DNA from: Streptomyces sp. V4I2
GTDB taxonomy: Bacteria > Actinomycetota > Actinomycetes > Streptomycetales > Streptomycetaceae
Direction of reading: 5' to 3'
Assembly (NCBI RefSeq): GCF_030817655.1
Contig: NZ_JAUSZM010000003.1
Span: 1,736,001 to 1,800,000, forward strand
DNA: 64,000 nt
Both the position numbers and the translations under genes were made by a program. Numbering within the stretch: the first letter of the stretch is position 1; the number at the start of each line of letters is the position of its first letter. Shown piece by piece: positions 53,901-62,980 of this stretch. A model generated the notes under the pieces. The model made no database searches. It was not told where the DNA came from and was given only the letters and a program-made list of their open reading frames with translations.

Positions 53901-54043
53901 GCTGTCCTCCTGAACTGGGGGCGATAGGGCGACTCCCCTGAGCGTAGGAACGCCCGGGCCCGTGAGGATCCCGCTGATGACGGCACCTGCGGCCGACCTG
54001 TGTCCCGGCCGGTCCGGGACATCCGTCGCGGTCGGCAGGGCGG

Positions 54044-54853
54044 TCAGCCCTTCGGGGGCACCAGTCCTTGCCGCACCGCGAGCAACGCGGCCTGGGTGCG
54101 GGAGGTGAGCCGGAGTTTGCGCAGAACGTTGCTCACGTGGGTGCGGGCGGTGCGCTCGCTGATCACCAACTCGTCGGCGATCTGCTGGTTCGACCGGCCC
54201 TCGGCGACTAGGACGAGGACGTCGCGTTCCCGGCCGGTGAGCGAGGCGAGCCCGGTCGGCGGCGAAACGATTTCCTGGGTGAGTCCTCTGGCCACCGCGG
54301 GGTCCAGGAAGACCTCGCCCCGGGCGGCCGCGCGGATCGCGGCGACCACCTCACTTGCGTCGGCGTCCTTGAGCAGGTAGCCGGCGGCCCCCTGCGCGAG
54401 CGCCGCATGCACGCGTTCCATCTCGCCGAAGCTGGTGAGCACCACAACTGGGAGACCAGGGTGACGCTGCTTGATCGCTCCGATCGCCGTCGCCCCGTCC
54501 ATCCTGGGCATCAGCAGGTCAATCAGGACCACGTCCGGCAGTTCCCGGTGAGCGGCCATCGCGTCGAGCCTGGTGAGTGCCTCCTGGCCGTCGGCGGCCT
54601 CCGCGGCAACTTCCATGTCGTCCAGGACTTCGAGATAGGCGCGGATTCCACGGCGTACGACGGCGTGGTCGTCGACGATCAGGACCCGGACCGGGCGGGG
54701 TTCTCCGTTTCCCGCAGCGGAACCGCCGATGGGATGCTCCCTGATCCCTCCGAGCCCGGGGGCGCCTGGGGCACTCGTACGGGAAGGGGTATGACGACCC
54801 GTACGGTCGTGCCGCTCCTCGCACCGGATCTGATCCTCATGGTGCCGCCCCAT
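54044..54853 (-). CDS. NarL/FixJ-family response regulator with N-terminal extension
   Basis: 269 residues. The receiver domain (~55-175) shows the acidic pair D61/D62, the phosphoacceptor D112 in LIDLLMPRMDG, T140 and K162; a LuxR-type helix-turn-helix follows (LTGRERDVLVLVAEGRSNQQ, IADELVISERTARTHVSNVL). The only canonical start reachable in frame is ATG 54853, which gives ~54 unstructured residues before the receiver and a 175-bp overlap with the kinase gene. A shorter protein would need a non-canonical start. It forms a two-component system with the kinase. Confidence 0.85.
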   Translation of the reverse strand: MGRHHEDQIRCEERHDRTGRHTPSRTSAPGAPGLGGIREHPIGGSAAGNGEPRPVRVLIVDDHAVVRRGIRAYLEVLDDMEVAAEAADGQEALTRLDAMAAHRELPDVVLIDLLMPRMDGATAIGAIKQRHPGLPVVVLTSFGEMERVHAALAQGAAGYLLKDADASEVVAAIRAAARGEVFLDPAVARGLTQEIVSPPTGLASLTGRERDVLVLVAEGRSNQQIADELVISERTARTHVSNVLRKLRLTSRTQAALLAVRQGLVPPKG

Positions 54854-56331
54854 CGCTCTGTCCTTTCCCGCATGGTCCTCAGTCCGTAGCCGTGCTGACC
54901 GGTGGCCGTGGCCGCCTCGCCGTCCTCGTTCTCCTGTGCGACCCGTCGCCCGCCGGATTCCGTGATCCCGCGGCCGTCGTCGCGGATGGCGGCGGTCAGG
55001 GTGTGGTCGTGTACGGCGAGGCGGATGGTGACGGTGGTGGCCTCCGCGTGCTTGACCACGTTGTGGATGGCCTCACCCACGATCCGGTACATGTCCTCGG
55101 CCAATTCCGGTTCGACCGTGTCCACTTGGTGTCCGCACTCCAGCCGGATGCTGAGGCCCGTCCGGTTCTCGGTGCTCTTGACGAGCGTGGTCACCGCGTC
55201 CTCAAGACCGAGCCGGAGGGAGGAGGCGGGACGCAGTTCGTGCACCATGGCCCTCAGGTCGGCGAGGACGGTTCGCGAGAGGGACCCGACCTCGTCCGCG
55301 AAGGCCCGGACCGCTTCGGCCGGCACCGCTTTGTCCCGCGCGCCCAGCACTCCGACGGCGTTGGCCTGCATGCCGATGGAGAACACCTGCTGCACGATCG
55401 AGTCGTGCAGGTCGCGGGCGAGGCGCTGACGCTCGTTGCGGCGGGCGCCCTCGCGCTCACGCTGAAGCAGCGTGGCGTAGTCGACGGCGAGGGCGGCCTG
55501 TTCCGCCATGGCGGCGAGGAACTCCAGGGTCCGGCTCCCGATCTCCTGCCCGGGGGCGAAGTAGGCGTTCAGCACCCCTTCGGGACGGCCGCGCGCCATC
55601 AACGGCACGCTGACGAAGGAGTCCCAGTTCAACTCTCCGAGGTAGGCGTGCAGCGGTTCCCAGGCCGGGTCCTCGAGGATCTGGGCCCACCGGTGCGGGA
55701 CGACGATCGGCCTGCGTTCCTTCAGGGTGTCCAGCATGCACAGCCGGGCGCCCCGGTCACGGCACTCCAGCAGACGGTCGAGGAACGCGTCCCAGTGGCG
55801 CAGTCCCGCGGAGCCCATCAGCCGCAGTCCCCGGCCGGTGCTGTCGAGGGTGAGGATCTGCACGCCGGCCAGGCCGTCCGCCTGGACGATCTGCTGGGCC
55901 ACAGCGTCCAGTGTGGAGCCGAGTGAGCCCTCCGAAGCCAGTGCGATCGACGTCCGGGCGATCGCCGCGATCCTGCGCTGCCGGTGCCATTCGTCGGTGA
56001 CGTCGCGGAACGACACCACCGTGAACTTCGGGTCGGCCGGCAGACTGCGGGCGCGGTAGGCGAACTCACGTCGAGGTCCGCGGGCGGGCTCCCAGTGGGC
56101 CACCTGCTCGTCCGACCGGACCTCCAGCAGCCCCGCGCGGCACTCGGCGGCTCCCTCCACCGAGGTGAACGGGGACGGCGCACCGATGAGGTCACCCTCC
56201 GCGTCCGCCCGAAGCAGCGCGGCCGCCGCCGGGTTCAGCCGTACGAACCGGCCCACGCAGTCCAGAACGGCGAGGCCGTCCGGCGCGACGGCGGCGATGT
56301 CGTCCCACCCCACGAGCGGCGACGCGGACAT
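54679..56331 (-). CDS. Soluble sensor histidine kinase with PAS and GAF domains (HisKA_3)
   Basis: 550-residue cytoplasmic kinase: an N-terminal PAS domain (~10-115, LDCVGRFVRLNPAAAALL), a GAF domain (~125-290, FVSVPLMARGRPEGVLNAYF), HisKA_3 with phosphoacceptor H309 in RLARDLHDSIVQQ, and a HATPase with N-box AIHNVVKHAEA and G-boxes RDDGRGI and HGYGLRTMRERTERWGG. No membrane helices are visible, so it senses an internal signal or ligand. It is divergent from the CoA-ligase gene 370 bp away, a plausible target. Confidence 0.9.
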   Translation of the reverse strand: MSASPLVGWDDIAAVAPDGLAVLDCVGRFVRLNPAAAALLRADAEGDLIGAPSPFTSVEGAAECRAGLLEVRSDEQVAHWEPARGPRREFAYRARSLPADPKFTVVSFRDVTDEWHRQRRIAAIARTSIALASEGSLGSTLDAVAQQIVQADGLAGVQILTLDSTGRGLRLMGSAGLRHWDAFLDRLLECRDRGARLCMLDTLKERRPIVVPHRWAQILEDPAWEPLHAYLGELNWDSFVSVPLMARGRPEGVLNAYFAPGQEIGSRTLEFLAAMAEQAALAVDYATLLQREREGARRNERQRLARDLHDSIVQQVFSIGMQANAVGVLGARDKAVPAEAVRAFADEVGSLSRTVLADLRAMVHELRPASSLRLGLEDAVTTLVKSTENRTGLSIRLECGHQVDTVEPELAEDMYRIVGEAIHNVVKHAEATTVTIRLAVHDHTLTAAIRDDGRGITESGGRRVAQENEDGEAATATGQHGYGLRTMRERTERWGGTMRIRSGARSGTTVRVVIPLPVRVPQAPPGSEGSGSIPSAVPLRETENPARSGS

Positions 56332-56701
56332 GACCGATCTCCCTCAACATCGACGAAGAACCCGCCCCGCGGACCTGCTGTGCGATAGGGACGCGTTCGA
56401 AATCCGCGGGCCTTGCGTCGTACGCGTCGGCCGGTTTGGGGACGAAGGCGCCTTGCGCCCGGCCACAGCATCGTAGCCCGGCGTATTCGAGGTGGTCCTA
56501 CGTCATTCGACCTGTTCGTCGGCAGGTCGAACCGCCGAGCCGCTTCAGTCATTGCTCGCGTTCCCCGCCAGCAGGGCACTGCCTAGGTTGAGACAACGCC
56601 CCGCGGATCGTTACTCCCCCCAAAGGATCCGCGGGGCCCTACGAGCGGCCTGCTCGGCCGCGCGCTCCGCGTAAGCCATCGAGGACGAGGAGGTCCGAGA
56701 C
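56332..56701. promoter_or_regulatory. Spacer with a 12-bp perfect inverted repeat before the CoA ligase
   Basis: GCCCCGCGGATC (56598-56609) and its reverse complement (56626-56637) enclose a 16-nt loop, ending 65 bp before the ligase start. It could be an operator or a leader hairpin/attenuator. No gene is seen elsewhere in this 370-bp gap. Confidence 0.5.
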
Positions 56702-58342
56702 GTGAACGTGTCCATCGGCACGGTCTGGGAGGCGGTCTGCCGCGCGCTGCCCGACGCCGTCGCCATCACGGAACCCGGCCGTGAGACCACGTACCGCGAC
56801 TTCGACGAGCGCGCGTCACGACTGGCCGCCGCACTGGAAACCGCCGGGGTGGGCGAGGGCGACACCGTGGCCTGCTATCTGTACAACGGCGCCGCCTACC
56901 TGGAGACGGTCTTCGCCGCCTTCAAGCTCGGTGCCGTACCGGTGAACGCCAACTACCGCTACACCGGCGAGGAACTTTCCGAACTACTGACCGACGCCGA
57001 CGCCGCCGCGCTCGTCTTCAGCGGCGCCCTGGCCGACCGCGTCACGCATGCCGCGAAGCATGTGCGCACACTGAAGCTGATGGTTGGGGTGGGCGAGCCG
57101 CCCGCCGACGGTCCGGGCGGGCCCGCGGTGCCCGAACTGGAGGAGCTGCTGACCGCGCACGCGCCGCGCGAGCCTCAACGACGGCCCGGAACGGACCAGC
57201 TGTTCATGTACACCGGCGGGACCACGGGCAAGCCGAAGGGCGTCATCTGGCAGCTGAGTGACCTGCTGCGCGCCCACGTGGTCCCGTTCTACCACCCGCT
57301 CGGAGTCACCGAACTCCCCGCAAGCCTCGACGAGGCCGTGGCCGTCGCCGTCAAGGCACGCCACGAGGGCCGCGCGCCGACCACGATGCCCGTCGTCCCC
57401 CTGATGCACGCCACCGGGCTGTTCAACACCATGGGCGCCCTGATGACAGGAGGCCGGGCGGTCACCGCACGAGCGGGCGGCCTCGACCCGGAACATGTCT
57501 GGCACATGATCGCCGAGCAGCGGGTCGATACGGCCGTCATCGCGGGCAACGCCGTGTGCCGCCCGCTCGTCGACGAACTCGTGCGTGCCGAGAAAGCCGG
57601 CACACCGCACGACCTGCGCTCGTTGCGCAGGATGATCAGCTCCGGCACCGCGCTCAGCGATGCGCTCAAGAGGGCACTGCACGAACGTGCCGACGTCACC
57701 ATCACCGAAGCCATCGCATCGAGCGAAGGGGGCCCTTTCGCCTTCGCGATCACCTCCTCGGCAGAGGATCTGCCCTCGCGTTTCCGCCCCGTTCCGGCGA
57801 CGCGGGTGATCGGCTCCGATGACCGCTTTCTCGAACCGGGCAGCGACGAGACGGGCGTCCTCGCCTATTGCGGGCCCATGCCGCTCGGCTACTACAAGGA
57901 CACCGAGAAGAGCGCGAAGGCGTACCGCACCATCGAGGGGATCCGGTACGCGATCCCCGGCGACCTGGCCCGACTTGAGGCCGACGGCACGATCCGGTTC
58001 CTCGGACGTGGTTCGGGCGTGATCAACACGGGCGGGGAGAAGGTGCACCCGCAGGAGGTGGAGAACGTACTGCTGGCGCATCCCGAGGTGACGGACTGTG
58101 CCGTCGTCGGCGTCCCCGACGAGACCTGGGGCGAGCGTGTGGCGGCCGTCGTGGCGGTCCGGCCGGGCAGCACCGTCACCGGTGACGAACTGTGCGACCT
58201 GGTCCGGCAGAGTCTCGCCGGATACAAGGTGCCGCGTTCCCTCGTCCTGACGGACAGGCTGCCGCGGACCCCGACCGGCAAGCTCGAGACCGCCTGGGCC
58301 AGGAAGGCGGCCCAGGAAGCCGGCTCGGGCGACGGAATGTGA
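56702..58342 (+). CDS. Acyl-CoA ligase (FadD3/FadD19-like)
   Basis: 546-residue AMP-forming enzyme starting at GTG-preceded ATG... the start codon used is GTG 56702. P-loop MYTGGTTGKPKGVIW, A5 region EAIASSEGG (diverged from the usual YGMTE), A8 GRGSGVINTGGEKVHPQEVE, A10 LPRTPTGKLETAW. This pattern (YTGGTTG, INTGGEKV) is that of actinobacterial steroid/aromatic-acid ligases of the FadD3/FadD19 type. It may activate an aromatic or alicyclic acid entering the downstream operon. Confidence 0.88.
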   Translation: MNVSIGTVWEAVCRALPDAVAITEPGRETTYRDFDERASRLAAALETAGVGEGDTVACYLYNGAAYLETVFAAFKLGAVPVNANYRYTGEELSELLTDADAAALVFSGALADRVTHAAKHVRTLKLMVGVGEPPADGPGGPAVPELEELLTAHAPREPQRRPGTDQLFMYTGGTTGKPKGVIWQLSDLLRAHVVPFYHPLGVTELPASLDEAVAVAVKARHEGRAPTTMPVVPLMHATGLFNTMGALMTGGRAVTARAGGLDPEHVWHMIAEQRVDTAVIAGNAVCRPLVDELVRAEKAGTPHDLRSLRRMISSGTALSDALKRALHERADVTITEAIASSEGGPFAFAITSSAEDLPSRFRPVPATRVIGSDDRFLEPGSDETGVLAYCGPMPLGYYKDTEKSAKAYRTIEGIRYAIPGDLARLEADGTIRFLGRGSGVINTGGEKVHPQEVENVLLAHPEVTDCAVVGVPDETWGERVAAVVAVRPGSTVTGDELCDLVRQSLAGYKVPRSLVLTDRLPRTPTGKLETAWARKAAQEAGSGDGM

Positions 58343-58356
58343 CCGTGGCGCCCGCC

Positions 58357-58485
58357 TCAGCGCGCGCGGTGCCGACCTTCTTCCTTCGACAACAGGATCG
58401 CTTCGGTCTCGTCGACCACCGCCGCCCGGTGGTGGCCCTTGCCGGCGTCGATGCCTGCCCAGACCTGGGCCTGTCGCTTGCTCAC
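58357..58485 (-). mobile_element. N-terminal fragment of an IS110-family transposase
   Basis: From GTG 58485 the minus strand reads SKRQAQVWAGIDAGKGHHRA then AVVDETEAILLSK, the start of the IS110 DEDD domain, and then leaves the family match and stops at 58357. Only ~35 codons remain, so this is a dead end of an old element. Confidence 0.85.
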
Positions 58486-58595
58486 TCGCCCCTCCTCGTT
58501 CCGCTCGACGTGCCGTCGGTTGGAAGCCACCGAAGACAAGTCCCGACAAGCCACACCCGGCCCTCCCGGGCGGCCCGACAACTTACGGAGTCCTG

Positions 58596-59345
58596 ATGAC
58601 CTCCCACACCTCCACTCCGTCCGAAGGGGCGCTGCTGGTGATCAGCGCGCACGCGGGCGACTTCGTCTGGCGGGCCGGTGGCGCCATAGCCCTCGCCGCC
58701 GAACGCGGTCAGCGCGCAAAAGTGTTGTGCCTGAGCTTTGGTGAGCGCGGCGAGTCGGCCCGTGCCTGGCGGGACGGTCTCGCCCTGGACGAGATCAAGG
58801 CGCTGCGCCGCACCGAAGCCACGAACGCCGCGGCCGCCCTGGGCGCGGAGATCGAGTTCCTGGACGCCGGGGACTACCCCCTGCTGGAGACACCGGAGTT
58901 GGTGGACCGCATCGTGCGCGTGTACCGGGAGGTGGCCCCCGCGGTCGTCCTCACCCACACCCTCGCCGACCCCTACAACGGCGACCATCCGGCCGCCGCC
59001 CGCATGGCGCTCCAGGCACGCGTGCTGGCTCAGGCCGTCGGCTACGACGCGCCCGGCGAACCGCTCGGCGCTCCCCCGGTGTTCTTCTTCGAGCCGCACC
59101 AGCCGGAGCAGTGCGACTTCAAGCCGAACGTCCTGCTGGACATCACCCCGGTCTTCGACAAGAAGCGCAAGGCCATGGAGTGCCTGGCCGCCCAGCAGCA
59201 CATGTGGGACTACTACACCGACCTCGCCAAGCGGCGCGGCGTCCAGCTGAAGCGCAACGCCGGCCCCAACCTCGGCTTCTCGCACGGAACCATGGGAGAG
59301 GCGTACGTGCGGCTCTACCCGCAGACGACGGGTGTTCTGGCGTGA
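58596..59345 (+). CDS. PIG-L family protein, GalB-like 4-oxalomesaconate hydratase
   Basis: 249-residue zinc-dependent LmbE/PIG-L fold protein. The metal motif is H19 and D22 in SAHAGDFVWRAGG (instead of AHPDDE), with a third ligand at H131 in NGDHPAA. The change to HxGDF and FVWRAGGAI is seen in GalB, the Pseudomonas 4-oxalomesaconate hydratase of the gallate/protocatechuate 4,5-cleavage pathway, rather than in sugar deacetylases. The protocatechuate 4,5-dioxygenase subunit 4.4 kb downstream supports this. It overlaps the next gene by 4 bp. Confidence 0.85.
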   Translation: MTSHTSTPSEGALLVISAHAGDFVWRAGGAIALAAERGQRAKVLCLSFGERGESARAWRDGLALDEIKALRRTEATNAAAALGAEIEFLDAGDYPLLETPELVDRIVRVYREVAPAVVLTHTLADPYNGDHPAAARMALQARVLAQAVGYDAPGEPLGAPPVFFFEPHQPEQCDFKPNVLLDITPVFDKKRKAMECLAAQQHMWDYYTDLAKRRGVQLKRNAGPNLGFSHGTMGEAYVRLYPQTTGVLA

Positions 59346-59680
59346 CGGCACAGGGCGGGACGGGTGTCCGTGGGGCTACGCACATCTGGGTTCCCTTCCG
59401 GGACACGTCCCTTTACGTGCAGTTCGCGGACGAACCCGACGGAGCGAACGGAACAGTCCCGACGTACGACCGCCGGAGCCTGTTGGCCGATGCTGTCGCC
59501 GAGGACGCGCTGACACGCGACGACCGCTACGGCGTACCGATGTGGCGCACCGACGTCCGACGGCTGCACGCCGTCGTGGAAGCCCTCTGGAACGAGGACG
59601 ACCGCCAGGTGCGGATCCATCTCGACCAGGCTCCGCAGCTCGACGGGCGTGCCGGGACACCCGGCCCGCGCGACGGATGA
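59342..59680 (+). CDS. Small hypothetical protein in the aromatic operon
   Basis: 112 residues from GTG 59342, in a GTGA overlap with the hydratase-like gene, which is the main evidence that it is real. The middle reads VPFRDTSLYVQFADEPDGAN and YDRRSLLADAVAEDALTRDD; the end is disordered (Pro/Gly/Arg). It has no signal peptide or TM helix. I do not recognise a family. Confidence 0.5.
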   Translation: MTAQGGTGVRGATHIWVPFRDTSLYVQFADEPDGANGTVPTYDRRSLLADAVAEDALTRDDRYGVPMWRTDVRRLHAVVEALWNEDDRQVRIHLDQAPQLDGRAGTPGPRDG

Positions 59681-59824
59681 CGTAGTCGGGGCCACGACCA
59701 TGCGCCGCCCCGATCCGGTCATTCGAGCGATGACCTGGGCGTTGTCCGGTGGCTAGCGTCGATCATGGCGCCGCCGACCGCGGCCGGAGCGATCCCTGCC
59801 GACCGTACCGAGGAGATGACGAAC

Positions 59825-60859
59825 GTGACGAGCCCCCCAACCGCCGCCCCGGACACGCACACCCTCGGTTCCGCCGAGGCAGGAGCACCGTCCGCGGCCC
59901 GGCGCGGCACCGAGTTCGAAGGCACCGCCACCGTATTGGCCCGCCGGACGGTGGCGGACGGTGTCGTGTCGCTGGAGCTCGCGGCGAGCTCCGGCGAACC
60001 GCTGCCGCCCTGGCAGCCGGGAGCACACATCGACTTCGTCCTGCCCACGGGCGTCACCCGGCAGTACTCGCTCTGCGGCCCGGTGACGGACACGGCCCGC
60101 TGGCGCGTGGCGGTGCTCCGAGAGCCCTACGGACGCGGCGGATCGCAGTGGATCCACGACCACCTCGTGGAGGGCGGCGAACTCCGGGTGCGCGGCCCGC
60201 GCAACAACTTCCCGTTGCGGCCGGCGGCCCGGTACCTGTTCGTCGGCGGCGGCATCGGCATCACCCCCCTGCTCCCGATGATCGACGAGGCCGAGGCGGC
60301 GGGGGCCGAGTGGTCCCTGCTCTACGGGGGCCGCACGCGCGCGTCCATGGCGTTCCTGCCCGAACTGGAGGGCTACGGCGAGCGCGTGACCGTACGTCCG
60401 CAGGACCAGTACGGTCTGCTCGACCTCGCCGGTTTCCTCGGCGATCCCGACCCGTCCGCCCTGGTGTACTGCTGCGGCCCCGCAGGGCTCATCGACGCGG
60501 TCGAGACACACTGTGCCGGCTGGCCGGTCGGAGCGCTGAACGTCGAGCGGTTCGCGGCGGCGGTGCGACAGCCGGCGGACGATGAGGCCGAGCAGCCGAT
60601 CGAGGTGGAACTGCGGGCGTCCGGGACGACGCTGACCGTGCCGCCCGGGCTGTCGGTCCTCAAGGCCGTGGAGCAGGCGGGCGTCCCTGTCCTGTCGTCC
60701 TGCGAGGAAGGCATCTGCGGCTCGTGCGAGACCCCCGTCCTGGAGGGCGAGGTCGACCACCGCGACTCACTGCTCACCGACGACGAGCGGGCAGCGAACG
60801 ACACGATGCTGATCTGCGTCTCCCGCGCGCGGGGCCGACGCCTCGTTCTGGATCTCTGA
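59825..60859 (+). CDS. VanB-type oxygenase reductase (FMN, NAD, plant-type [2Fe-2S])
   Basis: 344-residue one-chain reductase of the phthalate-dioxygenase/vanillate-demethylase type: FAD/FMN barrel (RQYSLCGPV, GGSQWIHDHL), NAD domain (YLFVGGGIGITPLLPMI, VYCCGPAGLI) and C-terminal ferredoxin with Cys ligands in SCEEGICGSCETPV and LICVSRA. It feeds electrons to the Rieske oxygenase downstream. The GTG 59825 is chosen for its spacing to GAGGAG (59810-59815); the ATG at 59816 is possible. Confidence 0.88.
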   Translation: MTSPPTAAPDTHTLGSAEAGAPSAARRGTEFEGTATVLARRTVADGVVSLELAASSGEPLPPWQPGAHIDFVLPTGVTRQYSLCGPVTDTARWRVAVLREPYGRGGSQWIHDHLVEGGELRVRGPRNNFPLRPAARYLFVGGGIGITPLLPMIDEAEAAGAEWSLLYGGRTRASMAFLPELEGYGERVTVRPQDQYGLLDLAGFLGDPDPSALVYCCGPAGLIDAVETHCAGWPVGALNVERFAAAVRQPADDEAEQPIEVELRASGTTLTVPPGLSVLKAVEQAGVPVLSSCEEGICGSCETPVLEGEVDHRDSLLTDDERAANDTMLICVSRARGRRLVLDL

Positions 60860-60918
60860 TACTTCGTCAATTCGACAGGCGGACTGCCCGTTGGACCGAC
60901 GTCAAAGGAAGGACTGAC

Positions 60919-61965
60919 ATGACACTGACACAGCACGTCCGCAACGGCTGGTACCTGGGAGCCTGGTCCGACGAGATCGGCCGAACCCTCAAGCAGCGCT
61001 GGATCACCGACATCCCGGTCTGCTTCTACCGGCTGCCCGACCAGACCGTCACGGCCGTCGAGGACCGCTGCCCCCACCGCAAGTACCCGCTGTCGCTGGG
61101 CCACCTCGACGACGACGGAACCCTCCAGTGCGACTACCACGGCTACCGCTTCGACGGCCAGGGCGTGTGCGTCGGGGTCGCCGAGCAGGCCGACAAGCCC
61201 AAGGCGGCACTGCGCCGCTTCCCTCTGGTCGAGCGGGACGGCGCCATATGGATCTGGCCCGGAGACCCCGAACTGGCCGACGAGGGCCTTCTGCCCGACA
61301 CCTCGTGGCTGACCGACCCGAACTGGACCCATGTGCACGGCGTCGTCCCGCTGAAGGCCCGGCACCTGCTGCTCCTGGAGAACCTGCTCGACCTCACCCA
61401 CGAGACGTTCCTGCACCCGAGCAGCATCGGCAACGCCGCCGTCGCCGCGACCCCGATCGACGTGACGGTGGACGGCGACCGGGTCGGCTTCAGCCGCCGC
61501 ATGATCGGCATCGAGGCGCCGCCGTTCTACGAGAAGTCCTGCGGACTGACCTCTCCGGTGGACCGCTGGCAGGACGGCGACTTCTACCCGCCGGGCATCT
61601 TCGTCCTCAACATCCGTGTCGCGGCCACCGGCACCGAGGAGCCGGACGGCTTCCACATGAAGGTGCTGTACGGGATGACGCCGGGACGCGGCAACGAGAC
61701 GCACGATTTCTACGCGCTCGGCCGCGACTACCTCATCGACGACGAGGAGCTCACGAAGTTCCAGCACGAGCAGCAACTGGCCGTGATGCAGGAGGACGTC
61801 GACGCCCTGGAGGCGCAGGAGATCATGTACGCCACCGACCCGGGCGGCACCGCCGAGTCCAGCATCAAGTCCGACCTCGCCGCACTCCGCGGACGCCGGG
61901 CGGTGGCGAAGATGCTCACCCGCGAACAGCAGGCCGGCGGCACGCGGCCCCGGGCGTCCGCATGA
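60919..61965 (+). CDS. VanA-type Rieske oxygenase (aromatic O-demethylase)
   Basis: 348-residue oxygenase component. The Rieske [2Fe-2S] ligands are C51, H53, C71 and H74 (CPHRKYP, CDYHGY) and the mononuclear iron site is D158, H161, H166 (LLENLLDLTHETFLHPSSIG). This is the VanA/TsaM/DdmC class, which demethylates vanillate, syringate-type or related aromatic acids. With the reductase 59 bp upstream it makes a two-component system. The next gene overlaps by 4 bp. The exact substrate is unproven. Confidence 0.9.
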   Translation: MTLTQHVRNGWYLGAWSDEIGRTLKQRWITDIPVCFYRLPDQTVTAVEDRCPHRKYPLSLGHLDDDGTLQCDYHGYRFDGQGVCVGVAEQADKPKAALRRFPLVERDGAIWIWPGDPELADEGLLPDTSWLTDPNWTHVHGVVPLKARHLLLLENLLDLTHETFLHPSSIGNAAVAATPIDVTVDGDRVGFSRRMIGIEAPPFYEKSCGLTSPVDRWQDGDFYPPGIFVLNIRVAATGTEEPDGFHMKVLYGMTPGRGNETHDFYALGRDYLIDDEELTKFQHEQQLAVMQEDVDALEAQEIMYATDPGGTAESSIKSDLAALRGRRAVAKMLTREQQAGGTRPRASA

Positions 61966-62678
61966 GCGGCCGCCACGTCTTCGTGCTGCTCCACGGAGCC
62001 TGGCACGGCGGCTGGGTGTGGCAGCGTGTCGCCCCGCTGCTGCGCGCGGCCGGACACGAGGTGCACACCCCCACGTTGACCGGGGTGAGTGACCGCGCCC
62101 ATCTGCTGAGCCCGCAGATCGGACTCGGCACGCACGTCGAGGACGTGGTGGCGCTGATCGAGGCCCATGACGCCCGGGGCGTCGTGCTCGTCGGCCACAG
62201 TTACGCGGGCCAGGTCGTCACCGGCGTCGCGGACCGGATCCCGGACCGGCTTGCGAAGCGGGTCCACCTCGACGCCTTCGTCGGCGACGACGGTGACGCA
62301 GCGATCGATCTGCTGCCCGACACCATCGCCGGGCACTACCGGGAGTCCGTGGCCGGGCCCGGGTTCGGCTGGCTCATCCCGGTGCGCTCGCTGAGCGTGC
62401 TCGGCGTCGAGGACCAGGCGGACCTCGACTGGCTCGGCCCGCGACTGACCCCGCACCCGTGGCTGACCTACACCGAGCCACTGCGGCTGACCGGAAAGGC
62501 CGACCAGGTCCCCGGCGCCTTCGTCGAGTGCACCGACTGGATGCGGGTGTTCACCCCGCACGCCGAGCGCGCCGCTTCCCGCGGCTGGCCGGTCCACGAG
62601 ATCGCCACCGGACACGAAGCGATGGTCACCGCCCCCGGCCGACTCGCCGAACTGCTGCTGGAGATCGCGGCAGCCTGA
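61962..62678 (+). CDS. Alpha/beta-fold hydrolase (EstX/salicylate-esterase-like)
   Basis: 238-residue hydrolase of the EstX and plant methylesterase-like type: oxyanion motif LLHGAWHGGWVW, nucleophile S80 in VGHSYAGQV, catalytic His in ATGHEAMVT. It is translationally coupled to the Rieske oxygenase by an ATGA overlap, suggesting it opens an aryl ester or a lactone/cleavage product. The specific substrate is not visible. Confidence 0.88.
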   Translation: MSGRHVFVLLHGAWHGGWVWQRVAPLLRAAGHEVHTPTLTGVSDRAHLLSPQIGLGTHVEDVVALIEAHDARGVVLVGHSYAGQVVTGVADRIPDRLAKRVHLDAFVGDDGDAAIDLLPDTIAGHYRESVAGPGFGWLIPVRSLSVLGVEDQADLDWLGPRLTPHPWLTYTEPLRLTGKADQVPGAFVECTDWMRVFTPHAERAASRGWPVHEIATGHEAMVTAPGRLAELLLEIAAA

Positions 62679-62698
62679 CCCCGTGAAGGGATATCCCC

Positions 62699-62980
62699 GT
62701 GGAATTCCTCGTCCGCACCGAGAACACCTTGCCCCCGGACACCCCCGACGACGTACGCGAGGAGCTGCGCAAGGGCGAGCGCGAACGGGCCATGCAGCTC
62801 AGGGAGGCCAGCATCCTCAAGCGGCTGTGGCGGGTGCCTGGCCGGAACGCGACCATCGGCCTGTACGAGGCGGCCGACCCGGCACAGCTGCATGACGCGC
62901 TGGTCTCCTTGCCGATGTGGAAGTGGATGGACATCACCGTCGAGGCACTCGCCACCCATCCGCAGGAGAAGGCACCATGA
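62699..62980 (+). CDS. Muconolactone isomerase-family protein
   Basis: 93 residues starting at GTG 62699, matching the small ferredoxin-like muconolactone delta-isomerase (CatC) fold: MEFLVRTENTLPPDTPDDVR, LKRLWRVPGRNATIGLYEAA and SLPMWKWMDITVEALATHP are family-typical. True CatC works in catechol 1,2 (ortho) cleavage; here it lies in a 4,5-cleavage operon and may isomerise another lactone or tautomer. It overlaps the next gene by 4 bp. Confidence 0.88.
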   Translation: MEFLVRTENTLPPDTPDDVREELRKGERERAMQLREASILKRLWRVPGRNATIGLYEAADPAQLHDALVSLPMWKWMDITVEALATHPQEKAP

